From Symbiobacterium terraclitae (GTDB lineage: Bacteria > Bacillota > Sulfobacillia > Symbiobacteriales > Symbiobacteriaceae): DNA of 64,000 bases. The stretch covers positions 1 to 64,000 of the forward strand of contig NZ_JAGGLG010000001.1 of assembly GCF_017874315.1 (NCBI RefSeq), given 5' to 3'. Under the pieces are notes generated by a model, which ran no database searches, was not told the origin of the DNA, and saw nothing but the letters and a program-made list of their open reading frames with translations. Below are positions 34,865 to 45,233 of the stretch, in pieces (positions within the stretch are counted from its first letter, which is position 1; each line of letters begins with the position of its first letter). The translations under genes and the position numbers were made by a program.

Positions 34865-36148
34865 CTACTTGAACGAGATCTCCCGGGTGTACTTGTTGGA
34901 GGGGTCCCAGAGCATGAACGACTCGATGCCGAGGTCCCGCAGCGCCTGAACCTGGGCCATCACCTCTGCGGGGCCGTAGGTGATGCCGCCCAGCGAGAAG
35001 TCCTGGATCCAGGGGCGGTGCTTCTCGATCGGCAGCCCCTCGGTCCGGGCCAGCGCCCTGGACATGGAGTTGTAGACCGTCTCGTAGGGCGCGGCATTGG
35101 GGTTCTCGAGGCCGTAGGTCCAGGGGGCGTAGTGCGAGGGGTAGACCATCGGGGCGACGTAGTCCACGATCTCCATCACGGCCCGGTAGTCCTGGCCGAT
35201 CTCCATGTCGTCGCCCTCGGCCACCGAGGTGGTCAGGCCGAAGAGGTCGGCCCCGACCACGACGCCCAGCGGCTTCAGCTCCTCCATGGCCCTGCGCAGG
35301 AAGGCGTTGATGTTGCCCGTCCGGTACTCGGCGGTGGTGTCCTTGCCGTTGTAGCCGTCGCGCAGGTGCTCGGAGTAGCGGATGTAGTCGAACTGGATCT
35401 CATCGACGCCGGCGGCGATGGCCTCCTTGGCGATGTCGATGTTGTACGTCCAGACGTTCTCGTTGGCCGGGTCCATGAAGGAGTAGGCGCCTCCGTCAAA
35501 GCCGGGGACCGCCCACTCGGGCCTGGCCTTGTAGAGCCACTGGTCGTTCATGACCACGATGCGGCCGGCCACCCAGAAGCCGCGCTCGTGGGCCTCGGCG
35601 ATGAAGGCCGGCAGATCCCGGATCTTGGCCAGGTTGGCGCCGATCTCCTGGGCCAGGGGCACGTTGGACTCCCAGGAGAGGTATCCGTCCTCGGCCTTCA
35701 GGTCCAGCACGATGGTGTTGATGCCGGCCTCCCAGGCCCAGTCGAGCAGCGGCCAGACCAGGTCGGGCGAGCCCGCGTACCAGCCGGAGAGGTGCAGGCC
35801 GCGCACCGGGTTGGGCATCGTGCGCACCGGCTTCTGCGGCTGCGAAGGTTCGCCTGCGGGGTCCGTGGGATCCGAACCGCCGCCGGGCTCCTGCTCGCCG
35901 CCGGGGCCGCCGGAACCGCCCGGCTCCGGGTTCTCCCCGGTGGAGCCGCCCGGCTCCTGGCCGGGATCCTCGGACCCGCCGGGCTCCTGGGCGGGATCCT
36001 GGCCGCCGGGTTCCGTGATGTTGCCCGCGGGAGTCTGGTCGGAGGTTCCCGGTGGGGGAGAGCCGTCCGCACGCCCACCGCAGCCGGTGAGCACGAGCGA
36101 AGCGATGAGGACCGAACTGAGAAGAGCGGGTGTGAGCAATCTACGCAT
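34865..36148 (-). CDS. Putative glycoside hydrolase lipoprotein (DUF4015/GHL13-like)
   Basis: 427 aa. Lipobox LVLTGC near residue 23, then about 85 residues of Pro/Gly/Glu repeats (EPGG, DPGQ), then a TIM-barrel-like domain from about 112: VRGLHLSGWYAGSP, NTIVLDLKAEDGYLSW, FWVAGRIVVMND, the catalytic-site-like DEIQFDYIRY and VDYVAPMVYPSHYAPW. This is the COG1306 family, predicted hydrolases of a cell-surface glycan; no activity is proven in the family as far as I know. GGAGG precedes the ATG at 36148. No partner genes adjacent. Confidence 0.85.
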   Translation of the reverse strand: MRRLLTPALLSSVLIASLVLTGCGGRADGSPPPGTSDQTPAGNITEPGGQDPAQEPGGSEDPGQEPGGSTGENPEPGGSGGPGGEQEPGGGSDPTDPAGEPSQPQKPVRTMPNPVRGLHLSGWYAGSPDLVWPLLDWAWEAGINTIVLDLKAEDGYLSWESNVPLAQEIGANLAKIRDLPAFIAEAHERGFWVAGRIVVMNDQWLYKARPEWAVPGFDGGAYSFMDPANENVWTYNIDIAKEAIAAGVDEIQFDYIRYSEHLRDGYNGKDTTAEYRTGNINAFLRRAMEELKPLGVVVGADLFGLTTSVAEGDDMEIGQDYRAVMEIVDYVAPMVYPSHYAPWTYGLENPNAAPYETVYNSMSRALARTEGLPIEKHRPWIQDFSLGGITYGPAEVMAQVQALRDLGIESFMLWDPSNKYTREISFK

Positions 36149-36261
36149 GTGGCAACCTCCGGTTCCGACCTGTGATACACGTTAGACGAACCTGGCGGTG
36201 CTCTAGTTTGTACGATTTCATGTTTAGACCCTGACAGTTTTGCGCAGCGCTCACTGTGCCA

Positions 36262-36858
36262 TCAGTGGGCCTGCGGCTGCATCTCAAACGAAGCCGCGGG
36301 CACCGCACTGACGCCCCCGCGGGCCGCGACCAGTTGCCGGATCAGCGCCTCGGCCTCGGCCCAGGAGTGGACCCGGTAGCAGTCGTGGAAGTCCCGGTTG
36401 TAGGGGTAGTCCATCATGATGCGGACCGCCGGGTGGTTGCGCAGGTTCTTGGGCGCGTCGTCGAACATGAAGTCGCCCCGCACCAGGTCCTTCCGGTAGG
36501 TGATCACGATGTTGCCGCGGGGGACCATGGGCAGGTGTCTGCGGACCCACGCGATCTTGTCGCCCGCGGCTTCCCTGGGGCTGGCGGTGACGACCACCAG
36601 CTCGCAGATGGGGGCCAGCCGCTCCAGCGACTCCACGCAGCCCTCGATGGGCTCCAGGTCAGCGAAAAAGCCGGGGCGGTTCAGGTAGTGGTAGATGCGC
36701 TTCCCGCACTCCGGCTTCACGAAGCGGTCCCAGTTCCACGAGGTGATGTCCTCGGGGCGGAGGTTGTCGTGGTAGTCCCGGTTGTAGACGGCGAGCCACT
36801 TCTTCATCAGGTCGCAGCAGATGCCATCGAGGTCGAACAGGAGGATCGGCTTGGACAC
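36262..36858 (-). CDS. 5'(3')-deoxyribonucleotidase-like HAD phosphatase (NT5C type)
   Basis: 198 aa. HAD motif I is LLFDLDGICCDL (nucleophile Asp and second Asp), motif II ELVVVTASPREA, a lysine-bearing helix, and motif IV FMFDDAPKNLRNH. The short cap and overall pattern fit the NT5C family of 5' nucleotidases acting on deoxynucleoside monophosphates. The GTG at 36858 has GAGAGGTGG upstream. Stands alone next to a tandem-repeat array. Confidence 0.82.
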   Translation of the reverse strand: MSKPILLFDLDGICCDLMKKWLAVYNRDYHDNLRPEDITSWNWDRFVKPECGKRIYHYLNRPGFFADLEPIEGCVESLERLAPICELVVVTASPREAAGDKIAWVRRHLPMVPRGNIVITYRKDLVRGDFMFDDAPKNLRNHPAVRIMMDYPYNRDFHDCYRVHSWAEAEALIRQLVAARGGVSAVPAASFEMQPQAH

Positions 36859-36949
36859 GTTTCCGCCACCTCTCCGGGGTCATGCTGTACATAGTATGCC
36901 CCGGCTTGCGGCAGAAGTCGGCCGGGCACTGCTGGTCCGCCCTGTTGCC

Positions 36950-37330
36950 TGCCGATCCGCCGTGCCGGCCGCGAGCTCTGCGGCCTGCTGATCGACTGCC
37001 GTTGGCGAGCACCGCAGCCTGCCGACCGGCTGCCAGCGGTGAGCACCGCGGCCTGCCGATCCGCCGTGCCGGCAGCGAGCTCCGCTGCCTGCTGATCGGC
37101 TGCCGGCAGCGAGTTCCGCAGCCTGCCGATCCGCCGTGCTGGCAGCGAGCTCCGCGGCCTACCGATCGGCTGCCGGCCGTGAGTTCCGCGGCCTACCGAT
37201 CGGTTGCCGCCGCGAGTTCGGCAGCCCGCCGATCGGCTGCCGGCCGCGAGTTCCGCGGCCTGCTGATGGGCTGCCGGCGGCGAGTTCCGCAGCCTGCCGA
37301 TGGGCTGTCGGCAGCGAACTCCGCGGCCTA
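36950..37330. repeat. Tandem array of 33-36 bp units downstream of the chemoreceptor gene
   Basis: At least eleven contiguous units of 33-36 bp, e.g. TGCCGATCGGCTGCCGGCAG followed by CGAGTTCCGCAGCC, run from 36950 to the stop codon of the chemoreceptor gene at 37328-37330; a twelfth, diverged unit (GTCGGCGGTGGCGGCGG) lies inside the end of the coding region. Units have no unique spacers between them. The 469-bp gap between the nucleotidase and chemoreceptor genes contains nothing else besides the nucleotidase ribosome site. Confidence 0.88.
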
Positions 37331-39001
37331 CCGGTCGGCGGTGGCGGCGGCGAGGTCGGCCGCCGCACGGCTGAGGCGCTGCACGCTGGCCCCCATCTCC
37401 TGCACGAGCTCCGCAAGCGTGTTGGCGACGCCGGCCACCTCTTCGGCGACGGCGGCGCTGGTGGCGGCGGTCTCCGCCGCGGTGCGCCCACCGGCTGCGA
37501 GCTGCTGGGCGGTGGCTGCGATCTGCTCGGCTGACGAGGAGTTCTCATGCGCAAGCGCGGAGAGTTCAGCCAGGGAATCCGCCAGCCGCTGGCTGTGCTC
37601 CGTCAGCCGGGCTGCCTGGTCGGCGATGTCCGCCGTTCGTTCGGAGGCCCTGCCGACCGCCGCGCGCAGGTGCTCCAGCGTCTCGCCGGTGGAGGCGGAG
37701 AGGGCGAGCCCCTCTTCGGACAGGTCGCTGGTGGTGACCATGGCTGCCCGTGCGGTCGCAATGCCCTCCTGCACCTGCGCGATGAGGCGCGCGATCTCCG
37801 CGGCAGCCTGGCTGGAGTTGGCGGCCAACTTGCCGACCTCCTCGGCGACCACGGCGAAGCCCCGGCCGGCAGCTCCCGCCCGGGCAGCCTCGATCGCGGC
37901 GTTGAGCGCCAGCAGGCGGGTCTGGCCGGCGAACTGCTCGATGGTGGTCACCACCTTGCCGATCTGGGCGGAGTGGTTCGCCAGTTCCGCCATGGCGGCC
38001 GCGGCGTCCGCGGTGGCCCGGCTGAGGCGGGCCATGCCGTCCGCAGAACGCTGCACCACGCTTCGGCCCTCCTCGACGGCCTGTCTGGCCGCCTCCGCCT
38101 GCGCCGCCACCTCCCGGGCCAGACCGGTCACGCTCGAGGACGCGGCGGCCATCCCGCGGCCCAGTTCGAGTGCGCCGTCTGCGTGCGCCAGCTGGCTCCT
38201 GGCGGCTTCGGCCACCGCCCCGACAGCCGCCGTCAGCTCCTCGAGGGCGGCGTGGCTTTCGCCGGCAGCAACGCGGGCCTCCTGGCTCGCCTGCGACAGC
38301 CGGGCGACGGTGGGGCGGAGCCTGGCCTCCACCTGCTGGTCGGCCTGGCGGCCGATCTGGGAGAGGTCGGCCACGGCTGCCGTCAGCTCGCCCGTGGTCT
38401 GGCGCGCCTCGGCGAGCAGGGCGTCAAGCCTGCGGAGCACCTCTTCCTTCGTCGCCGCGGCCGACAGCTCATCCAGCAGCGCCCGGTTGCGCAGGGCGAT
38501 GGCGTAGAGGCCGATGCCCACCAGCGTCAGCATGACGCCGTTGACCAGGCCGATCCGGGCGAGCGAGATGGAGGGGGCGACCTCGGGCGGCCGCAGGAGG
38601 AGGACAGCGATCCACCCCGCCACGGCCAGCAGCGTGCCGAGCACGGAGACCGAGCGCTGCACATAGAATCCGGTGATCATGGGGAGGATGAACCAGATGC
38701 CCATGTGCTGGTTGGAGCCGGGCACCAGAAAGGCGATGCCGACGAGCACGGCCGCCACCGCGCAGACCAGCAGGTACTTCTGCAGGCGCGGCAGCAGCCC
38801 GCGCCAGACCAGGAGTGTCGCTGCGCCCAGGACTGTGGCGGAACCCATTCCCCACAGGAGGAAGAGCTCACTGTCGAGCCCGGTGCGGTGAGCCAGGGGG
38901 AGTAACACCGCGAGGACGAGTCCCAGGCTGATCCACAGGATCAGCGTAACGGTGCGGTTCGTCGCCTGCTCATGGTTCTGAAGCCGCTTGCGCAGGTCCA
39001 T
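37328..39001 (-). CDS. Methyl-accepting chemotaxis protein
   Basis: 557 aa. Six to seven hydrophobic segments between about 18 and 175 form a membrane input domain without an obvious extracellular sensor loop. The cytoplasmic part is a long Ala-rich coiled coil with the MCP signalling tip ([20 protein letters not shown], then [17 protein letters not shown]), which contacts CheA/CheW. It thus senses within the membrane or via the cytoplasm. No other chemotaxis genes are nearby. ATG 39001 has GGAGG 9 nt upstream. Confidence 0.9.
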   Translation of the reverse strand: MDLRKRLQNHEQATNRTVTLILWISLGLVLAVLLPLAHRTGLDSELFLLWGMGSATVLGAATLLVWRGLLPRLQKYLLVCAVAAVLVGIAFLVPGSNQHMGIWFILPMITGFYVQRSVSVLGTLLAVAGWIAVLLLRPPEVAPSISLARIGLVNGVMLTLVGIGLYAIALRNRALLDELSAAATKEEVLRRLDALLAEARQTTGELTAAVADLSQIGRQADQQVEARLRPTVARLSQASQEARVAAGESHAALEELTAAVGAVAEAARSQLAHADGALELGRGMAAASSSVTGLAREVAAQAEAARQAVEEGRSVVQRSADGMARLSRATADAAAAMAELANHSAQIGKVVTTIEQFAGQTRLLALNAAIEAARAGAAGRGFAVVAEEVGKLAANSSQAAAEIARLIAQVQEGIATARAAMVTTSDLSEEGLALSASTGETLEHLRAAVGRASERTADIADQAARLTEHSQRLADSLAELSALAHENSSSAEQIAATAQQLAAGGRTAAETAATSAAVAEEVAGVANTLAELVQEMGASVQRLSRAAADLAAATADR

Positions 39002-39152
39002 GGACCACAACCTCCACTCAGTGCAGCCAAGGGTCTACCATGTACACATATGCAAATAGTCACAATTGGCCATTGCTGTGCGGTATTCCTCCCAATCCTG
39101 CAATGTAAATGCCTGACTGTGCCAGGGGCCCGAAACGGTCGGAGTCCCGCCC

Positions 39153-39180
39153 TTGCGGGGGGTGTGACAACTGGTATAAA
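39153..39180 (+). promoter_or_regulatory. Candidate promoter of tdh-kbl
   Basis: TATAAA at 39175-39180 is a good -10 box with TTGCGG at 39153-39158 (16-bp spacer) as a modest -35. Confidence 0.5.
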
Positions 39181-39245
39181 GTAGTTACGGGTAATCCATC
39201 ACGCCCCCGCGCACGGGCGCCGGGGGGAGAAGAAGGTGGGCAGCC

Positions 39246-40301
39246 GTGGCAGAGACGATGCGAGCCTTGCGGAAACTGGAAGCCGGTCCTGGCGCAATTC
39301 TGCAGCAAGTTCCGATTCCGACCATCGGCCCCCGGGACGTCCTCGTGAAGGTGCGGGCGGCCTCGGTCTGCGGCACGGACTACCACATCTACACCTGGGA
39401 TCCCTGGTCTGCCAACCGGGTGAAGCCGCCGCTGACCATCGGCCACGAGCTGGCCGGCGAGGTGGTTGCGGTCGGCAGGGAGGTCACGGCCTGCAAGGTC
39501 GGCGACTACGTGTCGGCCGAGACCCACATCGTGTGCAACCGTTGCCCCCGCTGCCACGTGGGTGAGTATCACCTCTGCGAGAACACGAAGATCCTTGGCG
39601 TGGACACCGACGGGGTCTTCGCCGAATACGTCGCCGTGCCGGAGCAGAACGTCTGGGTGAACGACAAGGATATCCCCTTCGAGCTGCAGTCCATTCAGGA
39701 GCCCCTGGGGAACGCCGTCCACACCGCCCTGAACGGCGAGCTGACCGCCCGCTCTGTGCTGGTCACCGGCTGCGGCCCCATCGGGATCATGTCGATCCCC
39801 GTGGCCAAGATGGCGGGCGCGGAGATCGTCATCGCGATGGACGTCAACGAGTACCGCCTCGACCTGGCCCGCCAGCTGGGCGCCGACCTGCTGATCAACC
39901 CGACGAAGGAGGATCCGATCGAGGCGGTGCGCAGCGTCACCCGCGGCTACGGGGCGGACGTGGTGCTGGAGATGTCCGGCAACCCCACCGCCATCCGGCA
40001 GAGCCTGAAGGCTGCCCGCAACGGGGCGCGCGTCTCCCTGCTGGGCCTTCCCGGCCGGCCGCTGGAGCTGGACCTCGGCGCCGACGTCGTCATGCGCGGC
40101 CTGGTGCTGCAGGGCATCACCGGCCGGAAGATGTGGCAGACCTGGTACCAGGTGCGCTCGCTCTACCGGGCCGGGCTGGCCGAGCGGCTGAAGCCGCTGG
40201 TCACGCACCGGCTGCCGCTGGAGCAGGTGGACACCGCCATGGAGCTGATGGGCTCGGGCCGGAGCGGCAAGGTCGTTCTGATGCCCGATCTGAAGGCCTG
40301 A
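39246..40301 (+). CDS. tdh: L-threonine 3-dehydrogenase
   Basis: 351 aa zinc-dependent medium-chain dehydrogenase that oxidises threonine to 2-amino-3-ketobutyrate with NAD. Catalytic zinc region: [13 protein letters not shown] and GHELAGEVV; structural zinc Cys cluster [17 protein letters not shown]; coenzyme loop [30 protein letters not shown] and [10 protein letters not shown] are typical for Tdh. GTG 39246 has GAAGGTGG; ATG 39258 is a possible alternative. Next gene kbl begins 25 nt later, completing the threonine-to-glycine route. Confidence 0.95.
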   Translation: MAETMRALRKLEAGPGAILQQVPIPTIGPRDVLVKVRAASVCGTDYHIYTWDPWSANRVKPPLTIGHELAGEVVAVGREVTACKVGDYVSAETHIVCNRCPRCHVGEYHLCENTKILGVDTDGVFAEYVAVPEQNVWVNDKDIPFELQSIQEPLGNAVHTALNGELTARSVLVTGCGPIGIMSIPVAKMAGAEIVIAMDVNEYRLDLARQLGADLLINPTKEDPIEAVRSVTRGYGADVVLEMSGNPTAIRQSLKAARNGARVSLLGLPGRPLELDLGADVVMRGLVLQGITGRKMWQTWYQVRSLYRAGLAERLKPLVTHRLPLEQVDTAMELMGSGRSGKVVLMPDLKA

Positions 40302-40326
40302 TTCCCGCACAGGAGGTCGATGCAAC

Positions 40327-41511
40327 GTGGCTCTGACCGATTTCCTCGTGGAGGAGCTGAACAGCCTGAAGCAGGCTGGGCTCTACCGCCCCCTGAAGGA
40401 GCTGCAGTCGCCCCAGCGGCCCCGGTCCGTCATCGACGGGCGGGAGGTCATCAATCTCTCCAGCAACAACTACCTGGGCCTTGCCGACGATCCCCGCCTC
40501 AAGGAGGCCATGATCGAGGCCACCGAGAAGTACGGCGCCGGATCCGGCGCGGTGCGCACGATCATCGGCACGATGTCCATCCACAACGAGCTGGAGCGGA
40601 AGCTGGCCGAGTTCAAGCACGTCGAGGCTTGCGTGGTGTTCCAGTCCGGCTTCACCTGCAACTCGGGCGTGATCCCGGTGCTGGTGGGCGAGGGCGACGC
40701 CGTCATCTCCGACGAGCTGAACCACGCCTCCATCATCGACGGGTGCCGGCTCTCGAAGGCGAAGATCCTCCGCTTCAAGCACGCGGACATGGACGACCTG
40801 GAGCGGGTGCTGAAGGAGAGCGACGGCCAGTACCGGCGCCGCCTGATCATCACCGACGGCGTCTTCTCCATGGACGGCGACATCGCCAAGCTGCCCGAAA
40901 TCGTGGAGCTGGCCGAGAAGTACGGCTGCATGACCTACGTGGACGACGCCCACTCCTCGGGCGTGCTGGGCAAGAACGGGCAGGGCTCCGTGCACCACTT
41001 CGGCCTGAACGGCCGGGTGACGGTGCAGGTGGGCACGCTCTCCAAGGCGGTCGGCGTGCTGGGCGGCTACGTGGCCGGGCCCAGGGCGCTGATCGAGCTG
41101 CTCTGGCACAAGGGCCGCCCGTTCCTCTTCTCCACCTCCCATCCGCCGGGGGTCGCGGCCGCCTGCCTGAAGGCGATCGAGATCATGGAGCAGGAGCCCG
41201 AGCTGATCGAGCGGCTCTGGGAGAACACCCGGTACTTCAAGAAGGGCCTGACCGACCTCGGCCTGGACACCGGCCACTCGGAGACGCCGATCACCCCGGT
41301 GATCGTCGGCGACGAGGTGAAGGCGATGCAGCTCTCCGACCGTCTCCTGGAGGAGGGGGTCTTCGCGCAGGGGATCGCCTTCCCGACGGTGCCCAGGGGC
41401 AAGGCCCGGGTGCGCACGATCGTGACCGCGGCGCACACCAAGGCCGATCTGGACGAGGCCCTGGCCGCCTTCGCCAAGGTGGGCCGGGAGCTGGGGCTGA
41501 CCCGGGCGTAG
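40327..41511 (+). CDS. kbl: Glycine C-acetyltransferase (2-amino-3-ketobutyrate CoA ligase)
   Basis: 394 aa PLP enzyme of the alpha-oxoamine synthase family. It splits the Tdh product with CoA into glycine and acetyl-CoA. Marks: [37 protein letters not shown] cut to its core [34 protein letters not shown], and the PLP lysine in [17 protein letters not shown] start with AGGAGGTCG. Operon with tdh. Confidence 0.95.
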   Translation: MALTDFLVEELNSLKQAGLYRPLKELQSPQRPRSVIDGREVINLSSNNYLGLADDPRLKEAMIEATEKYGAGSGAVRTIIGTMSIHNELERKLAEFKHVEACVVFQSGFTCNSGVIPVLVGEGDAVISDELNHASIIDGCRLSKAKILRFKHADMDDLERVLKESDGQYRRRLIITDGVFSMDGDIAKLPEIVELAEKYGCMTYVDDAHSSGVLGKNGQGSVHHFGLNGRVTVQVGTLSKAVGVLGGYVAGPRALIELLWHKGRPFLFSTSHPPGVAAACLKAIEIMEQEPELIERLWENTRYFKKGLTDLGLDTGHSETPITPVIVGDEVKAMQLSDRLLEEGVFAQGIAFPTVPRGKARVRTIVTAAHTKADLDEALAAFAKVGRELGLTRA

Positions 41512-41576
41512 TGATCGCAGGTTGTTCGCCCTGCCCGGCCGCCGCGCGGCGCCGGGCGGGGCGGACGTGATTTTCC

Positions 41577-41600
41577 GGGCGGGGATGGGCCCCGCCCTTT
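41577..41600 (+). terminator. Terminator after kbl
   Basis: GGGCGGGG at 41577-41584 pairs perfectly with CCCCGCCC at 41590-41597 around a 5-nt loop, followed by TTT. It lies 14 bp before the rhomboid gene start, so it could also limit read-through into it. Confidence 0.75.
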
Positions 41601-41613
41601 GCGGAGGTGGGCT

Positions 41614-42816
41614 GTGAACTACGGTGCATACGTCGTGCTGGTTTCCTACCGTCTCCGGCAGGTGGGCTTCCTGACCGAGGAGTTCCCGCCCGAGCTGGAG
41701 GGGCGGCTGGCCCTGGTGGTCTCGCGCAGAGAGCCGTGGGGGCGCCTCTCCGTCGTTCTGCCGGCGCGCCTCAACCTGACCGACCCGCAGGAGCGCGCGG
41801 CTCTGGCGGGCGACTGCGCCGCGTGGGTGCGTTCCGGCCGGGGCGAGGAGCCGTGGCAGATGATCCTGCTCTTCCCCTTCGACCGCCGGGTGGCGGACGA
41901 GGAGGCGGAGGCGGTCGCCGCCCTGGAGGAGCGGGACCCGGACGGCTCGTGGGGCCTCATCCCCTGGTGCGCCGACCTGGAGGTCGGCCTGCTGGACCAG
42001 CACCGGGGCTTCCCGCCGGTCGGCCCGGAGGTCGCGCAGATTCTGACCGATGTGCCCGAGGAGCCCGCCCCCCGGCGTGCGGAGCGGGCGGAGGGTCCCG
42101 TGCGCGCGGCGCCCAGGCGGATGCCGCAGATCGGAGACTTCCCGGCGACGCGCGTCATCTTGGCGCTGACCGTCGCCTACTACCTCTGGACCGTGCTGAT
42201 GGGCGGCGGGCTGAGCCGGCTCGTCAGCGGGCCGGACGGCATGGCCCTGATCCTGTGGGGGGCGAACTTCAGCCTGCTGACGCTGGCCGAGCAGGGCCAG
42301 CAGTGGCGGCTGGTCAGCCACCTCTTCGTCCACGGCGGCGCGCTGCACCTGGCGTTCAACATGTGGGCGCTCTGGCAGGTCGGGCGCTACATCGAGGCGA
42401 TCTACGGCTCCGCCCGCATGCTCTTCATCTACTTCGTCGCCGGTGTGGCGGGCGGCATTGCCTCCGTGGCCCTGCGCCCCGGGCTGGTGGTCTCCGTGGG
42501 CGCCTCCGGGGCGATCCTCGGGCTGATGGGCGCCCTCATCTACTTCGCCACCACGGTGCGCCACCGGCGCGTCGACTGGCAGGGGCTCCTGACGCCGGTG
42601 GCCATCAACCTGATGTTCGGCCTCGTCTACGGGCGGGTGGACAACTACGCGCACGTCGGCGGCCTCATCGGCGGCCTGCTGGCCGGCTTCGTCGCCGGAG
42701 TGCCGGGCGAGCGCGGCGGCTGGCGGCGGTTCGGCGTCCCCGCGCTGGGCCTCGTCGTGGCGCTGCTGGTGGCAGGGGTGGTGCCGCTGCGGCACATCAG
42801 CACCCTGCTGCCCTGA
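41614..42816 (+). CDS. Rhomboid family intramembrane serine protease
   Basis: 400 aa. Residues about 1-170 form a soluble N-terminal region of unknown family with an Arg/Pro-rich linker. The C-terminal part has six to seven membrane helices with [14 protein letters not shown] (His and Asn of the oxyanion site), [15 protein letters not shown] (nucleophile Ser in GASG) and [16 protein letters not shown] (catalytic His). All catalytic residues are intact. Likely cleaves membrane-anchored substrates. GTG 41614 has GCGGAGG upstream. Not obviously linked in function to neighbours. Confidence 0.92.
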   Translation: MNYGAYVVLVSYRLRQVGFLTEEFPPELEGRLALVVSRREPWGRLSVVLPARLNLTDPQERAALAGDCAAWVRSGRGEEPWQMILLFPFDRRVADEEAEAVAALEERDPDGSWGLIPWCADLEVGLLDQHRGFPPVGPEVAQILTDVPEEPAPRRAERAEGPVRAAPRRMPQIGDFPATRVILALTVAYYLWTVLMGGGLSRLVSGPDGMALILWGANFSLLTLAEQGQQWRLVSHLFVHGGALHLAFNMWALWQVGRYIEAIYGSARMLFIYFVAGVAGGIASVALRPGLVVSVGASGAILGLMGALIYFATTVRHRRVDWQGLLTPVAINLMFGLVYGRVDNYAHVGGLIGGLLAGFVAGVPGERGGWRRFGVPALGLVVALLVAGVVPLRHISTLLP

Positions 42817-42841
42817 TGCAGGGGGGGCAACGGGGCGCCCC

Positions 42842-42871
42842 TTGCGCGCCTGCGCTAGATTCTGGTACGAT
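42842..42871 (+). promoter_or_regulatory. Candidate promoter of aroQ operon
   Basis: TTGCGC (42842-42847) and TACGAT (42866-42871) with an 18-bp spacer; GATAAT overlaps at 42869-42874. The aroQ start codon is 37 bp downstream. Confidence 0.45.
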
Positions 42872-42907
42872 AATGCAGGTTTTAGTTGTAGAGGAGGTTG
42901 GCGCCTG

Positions 42908-43351
42908 ATGGGGCGGATCCTGGTGATCCACGGTCCGAACCTGAACCTCCTGGGCACCCGTGAGCCCGAGGTGTACGGCTCCACCACCCTGGCCGAGATC
43001 GACGCCATGCTCCACGAGCTGGGGCAGGAGCTGGGGATTGAGGTGGAGTCGTTTCAGTCCAACCACGAGGGCGCGATCATCGATGCGATCCACGGGGCCC
43101 GCGGGCGGTGCGACGGGATCCTGATCAACCCGGGTGCCTTCACCCACTACGCCCTGGCGATCCGCGACGCCATCTCGGCCGTCGGCCTGCCGGTGGTGGA
43201 GGTTCACCTCTCCAACATCCACAGCCGCGAGCCGTTCCGGCACCGGTCGGTGATCGCTCCGGTGGCGGTGGGCACCATCGCCGGGTTCGGGTCTGATTCG
43301 TACCTGCTCGGGCTGCGGGCGCTGGCCAACCGGATCCGATCTCAACGCTGA
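42908..43351 (+). CDS. aroQ: Type II 3-dehydroquinate dehydratase
   Basis: 147 aa, dodecameric enzyme of the shikimate pathway that converts 3-dehydroquinate to 3-dehydroshikimate. Marks: [19 protein letters not shown] with the catalytic Tyr and Arg, [29 protein letters not shown] and [16 protein letters not shown] with the catalytic His. ATG 42908 has GAGGAGG upstream. First gene of the conserved aroQ-pepP-efp block. Confidence 0.95.
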   Translation: MGRILVIHGPNLNLLGTREPEVYGSTTLAEIDAMLHELGQELGIEVESFQSNHEGAIIDAIHGARGRCDGILINPGAFTHYALAIRDAISAVGLPVVEVHLSNIHSREPFRHRSVIAPVAVGTIAGFGSDSYLLGLRALANRIRSQR

Positions 43352-43367
43352 CAGGGGGGACCGACGC

Positions 43368-44441
43368 ATGACTTCCGACCGCCTTGGGCGCCTGAGGGCC
43401 GCGATGGCCGAGCGCGGGATTGACGGTCTCCTGGTTGCGAAGCCCGAGAACCGGGCCTACCTCAGCGGTTTCACCGGCAGCGCCGGCGTGCTGCTGATCA
43501 CCGCCGACCGGGCCGTGCTGGTCACGGACTTCCGCTACACCGAGCAGGCCGCCGCGCAGGCGCCCGCGTTCGAGGTGGTGAAGCCCGAGAGCACCAACCA
43601 GGCCCTGCTGGCCCGCCTGGTGGACGAGACGGGGATCAGGCGCATCGGCTACGAGGGCGACCACCTGACCGTCGACGACCACCAGTCCTACAGGCAGGCC
43701 GTCTCCGGCTGCGAGTGGGTCTCCGTCACGGGCCTGGTGGAAGCGTTGCGCATGATCAAGGACGAAATCGAGATCGCGCTGATGCGCCGGGCCGCGGCCA
43801 TCGCGGACGAGGCCTTCGCCCAGATCCTGCCGCTGATCAAGCCGGGCGTGACGGAGCGCGACCTGGGGCTGGAGCTGGAGTACCGCATGCGGAAGCTGGG
43901 CGCCGAGGGCGTGGCCTTCGAGACCATCGTCGCCTCCGGCGTGCGCTCCTCGCTGCCGCACGGCCATCCCACCGACAAGGTGATCGCGTCCGGCGACCTG
44001 GTAACCTTCGACTTCGGCGCCCTCTATCAGGGATACTGCTCGGACATGACTCGCACTGTCATGGTTGGGGAACCTACGGACAAGCAGCGCGAGATCTACG
44101 GCATCGTCCTCGAGGCGCAGAAGCGCGGCGTGGCGGCCTGCCGGCCGGGGATCACCGGCAAGGAGCTGGACGACGTCTGCCGCAGCTACATCGCCGAGCG
44201 CGGGTACGGCGAGCACTTCGGCCACGGCACCGGCCACGGCGTCGGCCGGTTCATCCACGAGGGGCCCAGGGTGAGCCAGCGCGGCGGCGACGTGGTGCTG
44301 AAGCCCGGCATGGTCATCACCGTGGAGCCGGGGATCTACCTGCCCGGCTGGGGCGGCGTGCGGATTGAGGACATGCTCCTGGTCACCGAGTCCGGGGCCG
44401 AGCCCTTCACCCATACGCCCAAGGAGCTGCTTATTCTCTAG
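43368..44441 (+). CDS. Xaa-Pro aminopeptidase (M24B, YqhT-like)
   Basis: 357 aa. N-terminal creatinase-like domain (about 1-130) and pita-bread catalytic domain. Metal ligands are seen in [20 protein letters not shown] (two Asp), [15 protein letters not shown] (His), [17 protein letters not shown] (two Glu). It removes N-terminal residues before proline. In Bacillus the same position before efp holds yqhT. Starts 17 nt after aroQ with AGGGGGG ribosome site. Confidence 0.92.
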   Translation: MTSDRLGRLRAAMAERGIDGLLVAKPENRAYLSGFTGSAGVLLITADRAVLVTDFRYTEQAAAQAPAFEVVKPESTNQALLARLVDETGIRRIGYEGDHLTVDDHQSYRQAVSGCEWVSVTGLVEALRMIKDEIEIALMRRAAAIADEAFAQILPLIKPGVTERDLGLELEYRMRKLGAEGVAFETIVASGVRSSLPHGHPTDKVIASGDLVTFDFGALYQGYCSDMTRTVMVGEPTDKQREIYGIVLEAQKRGVAACRPGITGKELDDVCRSYIAERGYGEHFGHGTGHGVGRFIHEGPRVSQRGGDVVLKPGMVITVEPGIYLPGWGGVRIEDMLLVTESGAEPFTHTPKELLIL

Positions 44442-44515
44442 TGTTGGTGAGCGTTCGCCTCTTACGGGGGGCGTGAGTATTCTGGCGCATAGCGTTGAGC
44501 GGAGGGGACAGACCA

Positions 44516-45073
44516 GTGATTTCGGTTAACGATCTCCGAAACGGCATGACCATCGAGATGGACGGCACGGTGTACCAGGTGATCGAGTTCCTGCATGTGA
44601 AGCCCGGAAAGGGCGCGGCCTTCGTCCGCACGAAGCTGAAGAACGTCCTGACCGGCGGTGTGATCGAGACCACGTTCCGCGCGGGCGAGAAGGTTCCCCA
44701 GGCCAACGTGGAACGGCGGGAGTATCAGTACCTCTATGAGAACCAGGGAAACTACGTCTTCATGAACACCGAGACCTACGAGCAGGTCGAGCTGACCCGC
44801 GACCAGGTCGGCAACGCCCCGAACTTCCTGCTGGAGAACATGATGGTCCAGATCGCCACCTGGAACGGCCGGATCATCGGCGTGGACCTGCCCAACACCG
44901 TCGAGCTGCGCGTCGTCGAGACGGAGCCCGGCTTCAAGGGCGACACCGCCACCGGCACCTACAAGCCGGCGAAGCTGGAGACCGGCTACGTGGTGCAGGT
45001 GCCGCTGTTCATCAACGTCGGCGACGTGCTCAAGATCGACACCCGCACCGGCGAGTACCTGCAGCGGGCGTAG
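44516..45073 (+). CDS. efp: Elongation factor P
   Basis: 185 aa, three OB-type domains. It relieves ribosome stalling at proline runs. The tip loop [17 protein letters not shown] carries Lys32, the position modified in many species. The C-terminal [23 protein letters not shown] is canonical. GTG 44516 has GGAGGGG at good spacing; a 7-codon longer frame is possible but atypical. Confidence 0.96.
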   Translation: MISVNDLRNGMTIEMDGTVYQVIEFLHVKPGKGAAFVRTKLKNVLTGGVIETTFRAGEKVPQANVERREYQYLYENQGNYVFMNTETYEQVELTRDQVGNAPNFLLENMMVQIATWNGRIIGVDLPNTVELRVVETEPGFKGDTATGTYKPAKLETGYVVQVPLFINVGDVLKIDTRTGEYLQRA

Positions 45074-45135
45074 CTGCGCCGGGTTCCCGGGCGGCTTGAT
45101 GGTGGCGGGCCGCCGCGTGTTTGCGAAACGTCCGC

Positions 45136-45170
45136 GGGGCGTGCGCACGATGGTGCGCGCGCCCCGTGTT
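45136..45170 (+). terminator. Terminator after efp
   Basis: GGGGC-GTGCGCAC at 45136-45148 folds with GTGCGC-GC-GCCCC at 45153-45165 around GATG, followed by GTGTTGTTT. Confidence 0.65.
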
Positions 45171-45233
45171 GTTTACCTGCGGTTCCGGGCAGACTATCCC
45201 GCGAGGCCATGCACGAGGAAGGAGGATCCCGCG

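Noticed and set aside
36950-37330. Possible CRISPR array
   Set aside because: Units of 33-36 bp are directly contiguous, with no unique spacers between them and no cas genes nearby.
40201-43008. A 935-codon minus-strand frame across kbl and the rhomboid gene
   Set aside because: Same GC-driven artefact; it crosses several well-supported plus-strand genes and a terminator.
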